Below, one piece after another: positions 9,570-16,568 of a stretch of 64,000 nucleotides of DNA. The position numbers and the translations under genes are program-made. How positions within the stretch are numbered: position 1 is the stretch's first letter; every line of letters begins with the position of its first letter. The stretch covers positions 62,001 to 126,000 of the forward strand of contig NZ_JBGUAY010000004.1 of NCBI RefSeq assembly GCF_041821025.1, read 5' to 3'. Under the pieces are notes generated by a model. It was given only the letters and a program-made list of their open reading frames with translations, did no database searches and was not told the origin of the DNA. Source of the DNA: Egicoccus sp. AB-alg6-2. GTDB taxonomy: Bacteria; Actinomycetota; Nitriliruptoria; Nitriliruptorales; Nitriliruptoraceae.

Positions 9570-9997
9570 GCACCCTGACCCTGGAGCAGGCCCGCCGCAT
9601 CATCGACGCGGCTTTCAACGCCGGCGCCGAACACGGCTACAAGCCGCTGGCGGTGATCGTGCTGGACGCCGGGGGCCACGCCCGCGCCTTCGCCCGCCAG
9701 GACGGCGCCTCCAACCTGCGGTTCCAGATCGCCCACGGCAAGGCCTACGGCGCGCTCGGCCTGGGTGTCGGCTCCCGCGCCCTGATGCAACGCGCCGAGG
9801 AGCAGGCCTACTTCATCGCCGCCGCGACCGCGGCCGCCGGCGGCGCGCTCGTTCCCGTGCCCGGCGGTGTGCTGGTCGCCGACACCGAGGGCGAGATCAT
9901 CGGCGCCGTCGGCGTGACCGGTGACACCTCAGACCACGACGAGGTCGCCGCCGTCGCCGGCATCGAGTCCGTCGGCCTGACCGCCATCACCGGCTGA
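9566..9997 (+). CDS. GlcG/HbpS family (heme-binding-like) protein
   Basis: A 143-residue GlcG/HbpS (DUF336) protein. Hallmarks are LTLEQARRIIDAAFNAGAE, then VIVLDAGGHARAFARQDGA, RFQIAHGKAYGALG and PVPGGVLVADTEGEIIGAVGVTG, covering the whole family domain. Members bind heme or act as cofactors of corrinoid/diol enzymes; the role here is not visible. There is no signal peptide, so it should be cytoplasmic. It is translationally coupled to the preceding gene by ATGA. Confidence 0.88.
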   Translation: MSTLTLEQARRIIDAAFNAGAEHGYKPLAVIVLDAGGHARAFARQDGASNLRFQIAHGKAYGALGLGVGSRALMQRAEEQAYFIAAATAAAGGALVPVPGGVLVADTEGEIIGAVGVTGDTSDHDEVAAVAGIESVGLTAITG

Positions 9998-10036
9998 GCG
10001 TCGACGAGCGGCGAGGTTCGCTCCGTCGCGTCCCAG

Positions 10037-10447
10037 TCACGAGGAGTAGTACGCAGCGAGCGCGTCACAGAACGCGCGCCCCTCCTCGGAGAAGAAGAAT
10101 CCGTCGCAGTAGCCCGGCTCGCTGTACGTGTCGGCGATGGTTCCGAGCGGGTCGAAATCTCCGAAGGGCCAGGCCTCCGAGCGAGCGTGGGTCCTGCACG
10201 AATCTCCGTCACCGGTAGCCGGTATGCAGACGTGTTCTGTCCACGCCCGCCGGTACGCAGCCTCCACGGCGGGGTGCAGGCTCGGGACGGCGGTGCGGGG
10301 ATCCGGATCCCGCGGTGTCACCGGCGTCTCCGGCGTCTCTACCGGCTCTGGCTCCCACGGGTCGTCGGCCGTGACGGCACCGACCGTGCCAATGACGACG
10401 AGCGCAAGCATCGCGCCACCGAGAAAGCTCGCGGTCCTGACTGGCAA
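10037..10447 (-). CDS. Hypothetical exported small cysteine-containing protein
   Basis: A 136-residue protein. An N-terminal hydrophobic stretch (FLGGAMLALVVIGTVGAV) is a signal peptide or anchor, followed by a Pro/Glu-rich linker (EPEPVETPETPVTPRDPDP). The C-terminal half is aromatic and holds four Cys residues (HVC, SC, YC, FC), suggesting two disulfides in an extracellular fold. I do not recognise a family. It lies convergent to the GlcG-like gene in the short-gene patch. Confidence 0.6.
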   Translation of the reverse strand: MPVRTASFLGGAMLALVVIGTVGAVTADDPWEPEPVETPETPVTPRDPDPRTAVPSLHPAVEAAYRRAWTEHVCIPATGDGDSCRTHARSEAWPFGDFDPLGTIADTYSEPGYCDGFFFSEEGRAFCDALAAYYSS

Positions 10448-10683
10448 AGGGCGTCTCCTCGTCTCGTTCGTTGTCCAGACGCACCGCCCGACGCGGAGGT
10501 TGCATTCGATCCGAGGACGGTCGTCGAACCGGGGAGCAGCGGCCGGCGAATTCTAGGTTTACGTAATGTAGCTTATGGGGGATTGCGGCAACTGCCGAGA
10601 GGAGCTGCGAGCTCCACTGTCAGTGTCACTGAGGCGGCCGCGAAACGGCGGCGCGAAGCTGTTCGTCCTGAGAGCGGCTCTCG

Positions 10684-10996
10684 TTAGCCGGCTTCGCACC
10701 CGAAGGCGATGGCGAGTGCACCGCAGACCGCATCGAGCGTGTCGTCGTCGACGGCGCCGAGCCGCTTCGTCAGCCGGCGCTGACCGATGGTGTGCAGGCC
10801 GTCGCAGTTGATGACCGACCACGTGTCGATCCCCGCCCCGCCGTTCACCGCGACCTCGACGGTCAGCCCCCGAGCCTGGGTCGTGACCTCGGCCACGGTG
10901 ACGTTCGTGCGGACGTCGATCACCTCGTCCCGGGTGATGACCAGCACGGGGCGAGGCTTCCCGCCGACGTCCGCGAGCCAGACGTCAGCGCCTCAC
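10684..10996 (-). pseudogene. MazF/PemK-family toxin with a frameshift near its start
   Basis: The downstream part is a recognisable MazF: DVWLADVGGKPRPVLVITRDEV, later TVEVAVNG and INCDGLHTIGQRRLTKRLGAVDDDTLDAV. The expected start GTG 10996 (GTG AGG CGC, overlapping the antitoxin stop as GTGA) runs into TGA at codon four. Removing one base or adding two at about 10987 gives MRR-DVWLADVG, the usual family start. As written, translation could only start at the internal GTG 10947, losing the first beta strand. It is either a true inactivating mutation or a sequencing error. The antitoxin upstream is intact. Confidence 0.7.
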
Positions 10997-11193
10997 GCGT
11001 CGCCCCAAGCCTCGGCCCCGTCCCAGTCGGCGTCTTCGGCCTCGGGGCGGGCGAGGTAGGCGTCACGGTCACGCTCGGCGCGGCGCAGGCGGATGGCCTG
11101 GCGCAGTCCCTCCCGGGCAGCCTCGGACACGTTGATCCCGAGCTCCCGCGCTTCGGCAGCGAGCTGGTCATCGAGGATCACCGAAGTGCGCAT
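10993..11193 (-). CDS. CcdA/VapB-like antitoxin
   Basis: A 66-residue antitoxin. MRTSVILDDQLAAEARELG followed by INVSEAAREGLRQAI is a ribbon-helix-helix domain of the CcdA type, and the tail (RPEAEDADWDGAEAWGDA) is an acidic toxin-binding segment. ATG 11193 is chosen because the domain starts there; there is no Shine-Dalgarno, so it may be leaderless. It should repress its own promoter and neutralise the toxin, which is frameshifted here, leaving the antitoxin potentially orphaned. Confidence 0.8.
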   Translation of the reverse strand: MRTSVILDDQLAAEARELGINVSEAAREGLRQAIRLRRAERDRDAYLARPEAEDADWDGAEAWGDA

Positions 11194-11265
11194 ATGGCCA
11201 ACGTAGCGACGCATACCACGGTGATGCAGCATGCGTTCGCCCGTGACGGTCGAGCGACGGGTCGA

Positions 11266-11640
11266 TCAGCGATCCACGACGTCGAACCACAGGTCGCCGC
11301 CGCCCTCGGCGCGGTACGACACCGTGATCTCCTCGTCCTTGGCGATGGCGCGGGTCGACCACAGCTCGGCCGACTCGGTTTCGGGCACCAGCCACAGGTA
11401 CGCGTTCGGGTCCGCACTGTGGTTGCACATCGACGACACGCCGAGCACCAGGCCGGCCGAGCCGTCGTCGTCCCACTCGTACACGTAGTCGTCGACGATG
11501 GTTTCGCGGAGCGCGTCACGTTGCTCGGCGGCGACCACCAGGACCGGCGCCTCCATCAGCAACGTGTCCGCGGCGATCTTCCTGGTGGCGAACAGGCCGC
11601 GTCCGGCGACCGACGACTCGCGAACTTCGTACACCGACAT
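11266..11640 (-). CDS. Small SET-domain protein
   Basis: A 124-residue SET-domain protein, the fold of lysine methyltransferases that use S-adenosylmethionine. VAGRGLFATRKIAADTLLMEAP is the SET-N motif, MCNHSADPNAYLW the NHS-containing cofactor motif, and DEEITVSYRAEGG the final conserved block before the catalytic Tyr region. Bacterial stand-alone SET proteins of this size are known; the substrate is unknown. The histone-like protein at 17915 makes a lysine-rich target conceivable, but nothing here shows it. A motif at 11691-11715 lies about 57 nt upstream. Confidence 0.82.
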   Translation of the reverse strand: MSVYEVRESSVAGRGLFATRKIAADTLLMEAPVLVVAAEQRDALRETIVDDYVYEWDDDGSAGLVLGVSSMCNHSADPNAYLWLVPETESAELWSTRAIAKDEEITVSYRAEGGGDLWFDVVDR

Positions 11641-11690
11641 CCACCTCGTGACGGCTCGTGGAGCGCGAAGCCTGCCTCATCCGGTCCGTA

Positions 11691-11715
11691 AGCTCGTTAT
11701 ATGACGTGCAACCGG
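11691..11715 (-). promoter_or_regulatory. Promoter-like motif copy 2 (CCGGTTGC-N1-CGTCATATAACGAGCT)
   Basis: On the minus strand, reading toward the SET gene, with TATAAC about 57 nt before its start. It matches the copy at 9111-9137 at 15 of 16 positions in the core block plus the CCGGTTGC block, with a 2-nt spacing difference. Confidence 0.5.
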
Positions 11716-11730
11716 TGCCCCGCTGCCGGT

Positions 11731-12714
11731 TCAGTTGACGGGCAGCCCGTGCTTGGCGGCCGCCGACGCGTCGAGCAGCTTGATCGCCTCGTCGATGGTG
11801 TCGACCGGGAGCAGGCGCATCCGTCCCGGTTTGAAGTTCTCGAGCTCCCCGGCCTGGATCGCCGGGAAGAGCAGGACGTCGGCTCCCCGGTTGCGGGCGG
11901 CGGTGGCCTTGGCGAACAGTCCCCCGATGCGGGTCACTCCCCCGTCGCCCCGGATCCCGCCCGTTCCGGCGATGTGCCGGCCGTGTGCGAGGTCGTGATC
12001 GGCGGCGTCGGCGTAGGTCATCAGCGCGATCATCAGGCCGTGCGAGCGACCGAGGGCGAGGTCACGGAACCAGCCGATCGGCGCCAGTTCGGCGAACTGG
12101 CCCCCGATGCCCGCGTCGAGCTCCTCCGGTGCGAGGTCGACCACGTGGATCTGTTCGTACGGCAACAACGGACCCGGTCCCACGTAGGTCCGTCCCTCGG
12201 CGGAGCGGAAGATGACCGGCTCCTGCGCCCGCCCGACCGCTTCCTGCCATGCGGCACGATCGACCAGGTCGACGCCGTTCATCCGGGTGATGACGAGTTG
12301 CTCGGGAAGGAAGTCGAACTTCGGGTCGACGGCCTCGACGAGCAGGCCGAAGGTGACGTCGACGCCGGCACGTGCGAGGCCGACGGCCGCTGCGGCCGGC
12401 TCGTTGACCCGGGGCCGCTGGGCGCCCGCGGATGCGCGCATGTTGCGGGTGTGTCCGGTGTCGACCAGCCGGTCGGCGAGTACCTCGATCGCCATGGGCG
12501 GCCGTCCGACCGTCAGCCACGACCAGCGACCCGGTGGGTCGATGACCTCACCTTCGATGACCAGGCGGCCGTCGAGCTTCCACGCGTTGCCAGGCGGCTC
12601 CTCGTCGACCAGGTGCACCCAGGGCACCGGCGCGAGTACCAGCGCCGTGACCACCAGCAGCGTCTTCGTCGCCCGCATGCGGCGGCGTCGCGGAGCACGC
12701 TCCGAACGTCTCAT
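11731..12714 (-). CDS. PDZ/Lon-like (S16) membrane-anchored serine protease
   Basis: A 327-residue protein of the YlbL/SdrC type. An N-terminal basic segment and a membrane helix (about 17-35) anchor it. A PDZ-like middle (about 110-180) leads to an S16 Lon-type proteolytic domain with probable nucleophile S224 in LGRSHGLMIAL and general base K269 in IGGLFAKATAA, between them HIAGTGGIRGDGGVTRIGG. The canonical GPSAG is changed to GRSHG, so catalysis should be checked. ATG 12714 has GGAGG eight bases upstream; an earlier in-frame start lacks one. Confidence 0.85.
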   Translation of the reverse strand: MRRSERAPRRRRMRATKTLLVVTALVLAPVPWVHLVDEEPPGNAWKLDGRLVIEGEVIDPPGRWSWLTVGRPPMAIEVLADRLVDTGHTRNMRASAGAQRPRVNEPAAAAVGLARAGVDVTFGLLVEAVDPKFDFLPEQLVITRMNGVDLVDRAAWQEAVGRAQEPVIFRSAEGRTYVGPGPLLPYEQIHVVDLAPEELDAGIGGQFAELAPIGWFRDLALGRSHGLMIALMTYADAADHDLAHGRHIAGTGGIRGDGGVTRIGGLFAKATAARNRGADVLLFPAIQAGELENFKPGRMRLLPVDTIDEAIKLLDASAAAKHGLPVN

Positions 12715-13097
12715 ACCGTCGGCCTCCAACCGTCGGATCAGCGCCCTCCCCAAGGCGGGACAGACGGTACCCGATCGGCCAGTGTCCAGTCGGCCCGACA
12801 CCGGAAATCAACAGCATTGATCACACGGGGTCCCACCAGCGCACACGCGGAACTCGCCTCCTACCCCGATAGGAGCTGCTGGGCCGCCCGAGCCTCGGGA
12901 GCGAAGGGCGTGGTGACCGCCGGAGCAGGGGCTGACAGCGAGGCGCCGCAGGCGCCGACGCTGGCGAGCGGAGCGTGGGGTTCGGGGGCGGAACGCCCCC
13001 TGCGCAAGCGGTCAGCACGCCCGGAGCGGACGAACGAGAACGAGCCGCCCCATGCGCAGACAGGGCGGCTCGTCGGTCAGGTGGAAGTCAGGTGCGG
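12715..13097. other. Non-coding stretch with GC-rich inverted repeats
   Basis: 383 nt without a supported gene. It holds the leader of the protease gene, a 7-bp hairpin GGGGGCG/CGCCCCC at 12984-13000, dyads such as GGCGCCGCAGGCGCC, and the terminator at 13040-13073. Frames through 12840-13040 are low complexity with no ribosome site. The composition (GAGCG/CGAGC runs) resembles an extragenic repeat element. Confidence 0.5.
13040..13073 (-). terminator. Rho-independent-type terminator after the acidic small gene
   Basis: An 11-bp perfect stem (ACGAGCCGCCC pairing with GGGCGGCTCGT) with a 12-nt loop, 24 nt after the stop at 13098. On the minus strand it is followed by TCTCGTTCGTC, mildly T-rich. 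Confidence 0.75.
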
Positions 13098-13217
13098 TCA
13101 GTTCTCGTCGGTGCGGCCCTCGCCATCGGCGTCCGGCTGGTTGGTGTCGTCGGGCTGGGTTTCGGGTGCCGGTTGACCGTCGATCTCTTCGTCACTCGGC
13201 TTCGGATGGTCGGACAT
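13098..13217 (-). CDS. Very acidic 39-residue protein
   Basis: Starts at ATG 13217 with GGAGG four bases upstream and ends just before a good terminator, so it is probably translated. The product (MSDHPKPSDEEIDGQPAPE and on) has no hydrophobic core, is rich in Asp, Glu, Pro and Gln, and should be disordered. It follows the GlsB-like gene by 28 nt on the same strand. No family recognised. Confidence 0.6.
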   Translation of the reverse strand: MSDHPKPSDEEIDGQPAPETQPDDTNQPDADGEGRTDEN

Positions 13218-13245
13218 GGTGCCTCCGATGCTGGTCGCGTTTCGG

Positions 13246-13521
13246 TCAGGCGCGACGGCGGTTGTCGGCACGATCCGTCCGGCCGGTGCGCTCGACGATG
13301 AACAGCACGATGAGCACACCGATGATGGAACCGAGGAGTCCGGCGGTGCCCAGCTGCAGGCCCTCGCCGCTGACCAGCGAGGCCAGGACCCCGCCGACGA
13401 CCGAGCCCACCATCCCGAGCAGGGCGGTGGCGACGAAACCCATCTTCTGACGTCCGGGCATGACGAGCCGGCCGAGGTAGCCGGCGATGATGCCCAACAG
13501 GATGAAGGCGATGATCCCCAT
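13246..13521 (-). CDS. GlsB/YeaQ/YmgE family stress-response membrane protein
   Basis: A 91-residue membrane protein with three hydrophobic helices: MGIIAFILLGIIAGYLGRL, FVATALLGMVGSVVGGVLA and LGSIIGVLIVLFIVE. The family signature GxxAGxLxRxxxPG and G(F/L)xxTxxxGxxGxxxGG is present. Members are induced by general or osmotic stress; the exact function is unknown. ATG 13521 is preceded by GGAG. It probably shares a transcript with the acidic 39-residue gene. Confidence 0.88.
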   Translation of the reverse strand: MGIIAFILLGIIAGYLGRLVMPGRQKMGFVATALLGMVGSVVGGVLASLVSGEGLQLGTAGLLGSIIGVLIVLFIVERTGRTDRADNRRRA

Positions 13522-13664
13522 GGATTGCTCCTTGTCGATCCGTGCCGACAGGATGACGAGGGGCGAGCCCCGGAGCGAGTACCGGGTACCGGTCGTTGGC
13601 CGGTCATCGGTGCGATGCTGGCCGGCTGGTCACCGACCGTCGCGGCCGGCCGCAGGCGTGGCGG

Positions 13665-14474
13665 TCAGTCGATACGGCGGTAGCGGCGGACCGACGCGGG
13701 CACGGCGATGGCCAGGATCGCCAGTGCCCACGTCAGCGTGAGCAGCACCGGCCGCAGCGTCGGCCCCCCGATGGACAGGGCCCGCGAGGCGTCGGCGGCC
13801 ACGGTCACCGGACTGTTCGCCGCGAAGCCCTGCAGCCAGGACGGCATGGTTTCGACCGGGACGAAGATGGAACTGGCAAAGACCAGCGGGAAGACGGCCA
13901 CGAACCCGGCGGTCTGCGCGGCTTCGGCGCCCGGTACGGCGAGCGCGACGTAGGTGAAGATCCAGCTGAGCACGAACCCGAACAGTCCGACGACCGCCAG
14001 CGCGGCGAGCGCCGCCAGCGGGCCCTCGGTGAAGCGGAACCCGAGGACATAGCCGACGGCGGTCATGAGCAGCAGCACGGCGAGGTTGCGTGTCAGGTCG
14101 GCGAAGGTGCGCCCGGCGAGGACCGCGTACCGCGACATCGGCATGGAACGGAAGCGGTCGATGACGCCGCGCTCGAGGTCCTCGGCCAGCCCGACCGCGG
14201 TCTGGGTGGAGCGGAAGGCGGCCGACTGCACGAAGATCCCTGGCAGCAGGAAGTCGATGTAGTCCACGCCCTCGGGCAGGGCGCCCGCGGCCACGCCGCC
14301 GAACACGGCGGAGAAGAGCACGACGAACATCACGGGCTGGATGGTGGAGAACACCAGCAGGCGAGGTTGGCGCAGGAAGTGGCGCAGGTTTCGCTTGGTG
14401 ACCGTCCAGGCGTCCCGGGCGGCGAGTCTGGCGCCGCCGTGGTCGAGCGGCTGCGCCGGCGAGGATGCGCTCAC
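13665..14474 (-). CDS. ABC-2 type exporter permease (DrrB-like)
   Basis: A 269-residue ABC-2 permease with six membrane helices. The conserved block VDYIDFLLPGIFVQS, followed by TAVGLAEDLERGVIDRFRSMPMSR, is diagnostic of the DrrB daunorubicin-resistance family. With the ATPase upstream it forms a two-gene exporter for a lipid, drug or polymer. GTG 14474 overlaps the ATPase stop as GTGA, so the subunits are coupled. The substrate is unknown. Confidence 0.9.
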   Translation of the reverse strand: MSASSPAQPLDHGGARLAARDAWTVTKRNLRHFLRQPRLLVFSTIQPVMFVVLFSAVFGGVAAGALPEGVDYIDFLLPGIFVQSAAFRSTQTAVGLAEDLERGVIDRFRSMPMSRYAVLAGRTFADLTRNLAVLLLMTAVGYVLGFRFTEGPLAALAALAVVGLFGFVLSWIFTYVALAVPGAEAAQTAGFVAVFPLVFASSIFVPVETMPSWLQGFAANSPVTVAADASRALSIGGPTLRPVLLTLTWALAILAIAVPASVRRYRRID

Positions 14475-15469
14475 GAGGCCAACTCCTGGTCGGGGTCCTG
14501 GTCGTCGGGTGGGAGCGCGGGGCCGTCGGGGGGCGGGTCGCCGGCACGGTCGCCGGTGAGCTCGAGGAAGACGTCGTCGAGGGTCGGCCGACGCAGGCCG
14601 ACGTCGCGGACGGCCACGTCGGCTTCCCGCAACCGGGTGGCGACGTCGGCGAGCACCCGCAGGGCCTCGTCCTCCTCGACGTGGACGAGCAGTCGTCGCG
14701 GCTCGGGTGCGCGTTCGGCGCCGGGCAGCGCCTGCAGCGCCGCCTCGATGTCGGTGTCGGGTTGCAGCAGCACGTCGACGACCTGCCCGCCGATGCGGTC
14801 CTTGAGCTGGTCGCCGGTCCCCTGGGCGATGATCCGGCCGGCGTCGATCACCGCGATCCGGTCGGCGAGCACGTCGGCTTCCTCGAGGTACTGCGTGGTG
14901 AGCAGCAACGTGGTGCCCTCGCGGACCAGCTCGCGGGTGACGTCCCAGATCGCGTTGCGGCTGCGCGGGTCGAGGCCGGTGGTCGGCTCGTCGAGGAACA
15001 GCAGTTGCGGTGAGACGAGCAGGCTCGAGGCCAGGTCCAGCCGTCGCCGCATTCCGCCGGAGTAGGTGCGGGCCGGACGGTCACCGGCGGTGGCGAGGTC
15101 GAACCGCTCGAGCAGTTCGTCGGCCCGGCGGCGCGCGTCGCGGACCGGCAGGTGAAACAGTTCGCCGAACATGCGCAGGTTCTCGCGGCCGGTGAGCAGC
15201 TCGTCGACCGCGGCGTACTGGCCGGTCAACCCGATCAGGCGCCGCACCCGCGACGCCTCCTCGACGACGTCGTGCCCGAACACCTCGGCGCGCCCGCCGT
15301 CCGGCGGCAACAGCGTGGCCAGCACGCGCACGAGGGTCGTCTTGCCGGCTCCGTTGGGCCCGAGGAGCCCCAGGACCTCGCCGCGGGCGACCTCGAGGTC
15401 GACGCCGGCGAGCGCTTCGTCACCGCCGAAACGCTTTCGGACCTGTTCGACGCGGACCGCGGTACTCAT
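14471..15469 (-). CDS. ABC exporter ATPase (DrrA-like)
   Basis: A 332-residue ATPase. Walker A is GPNGAGKTT, the signature YSGGMRRRLDLA, and Walker B LLFLDEPTTGLD with the H-loop in LLLTTQYLEEAD. The C-terminal extension after 220 (LLVHVEEDEALRVLADVA...) and the ending DDVFLELTG match the DrrA family. ATG 15469 opens MSTAVRVEQVRKRFGG; the longer in-frame extension upstream is antisense-like. Powers the permease encoded directly downstream. Confidence 0.92.
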   Translation of the reverse strand: MSTAVRVEQVRKRFGGDEALAGVDLEVARGEVLGLLGPNGAGKTTLVRVLATLLPPDGGRAEVFGHDVVEEASRVRRLIGLTGQYAAVDELLTGRENLRMFGELFHLPVRDARRRADELLERFDLATAGDRPARTYSGGMRRRLDLASSLLVSPQLLFLDEPTTGLDPRSRNAIWDVTRELVREGTTLLLTTQYLEEADVLADRIAVIDAGRIIAQGTGDQLKDRIGGQVVDVLLQPDTDIEAALQALPGAERAPEPRRLLVHVEEDEALRVLADVATRLREADVAVRDVGLRRPTLDDVFLELTGDRAGDPPPDGPALPPDDQDPDQELAS

Positions 15470-15512
15470 GCGGTGAGTGCTCCGGGTAGGGACGACCGCC
15501 CCGTCGCCGTCG

Positions 15513-16169
15513 TCACAGCCGCTCGCGTGCGTAGGCGGTCGCCAGGCTGTCGGCATACTCGTTCCACCGGTTGCCGGCGTGGGCCTTGATCCAGCGCAGT
15601 TCCAGCTCCGGACGCGCCGAGACGGCCTCGTACAGGGGCTGCACGAGGTCGAGGTTCTCGACCGGGCCGGTCTTGCGCCGCCAGCCCCGCTTCGCCCAGC
15701 CGGCGGCCCATTCGTTGACGGTGCGGACGGCGAGGTTGGAGTCGCTGTAGACGGTCGCAGGGGTACCGGCGGGCACGAGTTCGATGCCACGCAACAGGGC
15801 GGTCAGCTCCATGCGGTTGTTGGTGGTGTGTGGCTCGGACCCGTGGTCGGTGGCGATGACCTCGCCGTCGACCACGTACACCGCCCCCCAGCCACCGGGC
15901 CCGGGGTTGGGGCTGGCGGAGCCGTCGGTGAACACGCCGGTGTCGGGACCGTCGCGGTACTTGTCGAGCACCTCGGCCAGCGTGAGCTGTTCCTCACCGG
16001 CGAACCTCGCACGCGACCGACTGCCCGAACGTGGCGCGGACCGACTGCTCCCCCGGTAGCAACGGGTGCACGTCCTGGGCGTCCACCCGGGAAAGCGCGC
16101 CAGGAGTTCGGCGGAGGGCACGAAGGTGTCCCCGCAGGAGCTGCAGCGAAGGGGCGTGGTCTCGGACAT
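15513..16169 (-). CDS. rnhA: Ribonuclease HI with an N-terminal zinc-finger-like extension
   Basis: A 218-residue protein. The C-terminal 145 residues are RNase HI, which cuts RNA in RNA-DNA hybrids: catalytic D in VFTDGSASPNPGPGGWG, E in NNRMELTALL, D in VYSDSNLAV, His in IKAHAGNRWNEYAD with the last acidic residue. The first 60 residues carry CSSC and CTRC separated by about 25 residues, which could bind zinc, then a Ser/Arg-rich linker. This front part is not the usual HBD hybrid-binding domain. Close upstream of the DrrA-like gene but with a separate start. Confidence 0.9.
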   Translation of the reverse strand: MSETTPLRCSSCGDTFVPSAELLARFPGWTPRTCTRCYRGSSRSAPRSGSRSRARFAGEEQLTLAEVLDKYRDGPDTGVFTDGSASPNPGPGGWGAVYVVDGEVIATDHGSEPHTTNNRMELTALLRGIELVPAGTPATVYSDSNLAVRTVNEWAAGWAKRGWRRKTGPVENLDLVQPLYEAVSARPELELRWIKAHAGNRWNEYADSLATAYARERL

Positions 16170-16206
16170 GGTGCGCGAGCCTACTGACCCGGCGCGACCA
16201 GCCGGA

Positions 16207-16470
16207 CTACAGCCGCTGTTCGGTGACCAGCAGGCGCGAGCCGAAGACGTCGCGTGTGTACCGGCTGGGCAGACCGCGGTCGATCAGGAACTCGGCCGGT
16301 TCGGCCTCGAGGTCGAACCCGACCGTCATCGAGCAGGTCTCGCAGCGGTACTTGCCGAGGCCGATCATGCCCCCGATGAGGTGCTGCTCACCGTCGCAGC
16401 GGGTGCAGGAGCGGGTAGCGGGCACGTCGGCAAGGGCCGTACCGCCAGCGGGAAACGTCGTCTCGTCCAT
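16207..16470 (-). CDS. Small zinc-ribbon protein
   Basis: An 87-residue protein with two CxxC pairs, CTRC near residue 22 and CETC near 43, separated by a Gly-rich loop (HLIGGMIGLGKYR): a zinc-ribbon. The C-terminal half (PSRYTRDVFGSRLLVTEQRL) has no match I know. It precedes rnhA by 37 nt on the same strand and may be co-transcribed. Function unknown. Confidence 0.65.
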   Translation of the reverse strand: MDETTFPAGGTALADVPATRSCTRCDGEQHLIGGMIGLGKYRCETCSMTVGFDLEAEPAEFLIDRGLPSRYTRDVFGSRLLVTEQRL

Positions 16471-16568
16471 GGCTCCAGCCTACCTGCCGCTGCCGGCCCT
16501 CCCGTGCATCGACTGCGTCCGGAGGTCCCGGGTCCATCAGAGCTACTACCGAGCTCGCACCGTACTGC

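Noticed and set aside
10559-10822. Reading frames at 10575-10811 (plus) and 10559-10822 (minus)
   Set aside because: Arg-rich products, no ribosome site, and the minus frame overlaps the MazF gene out of frame.
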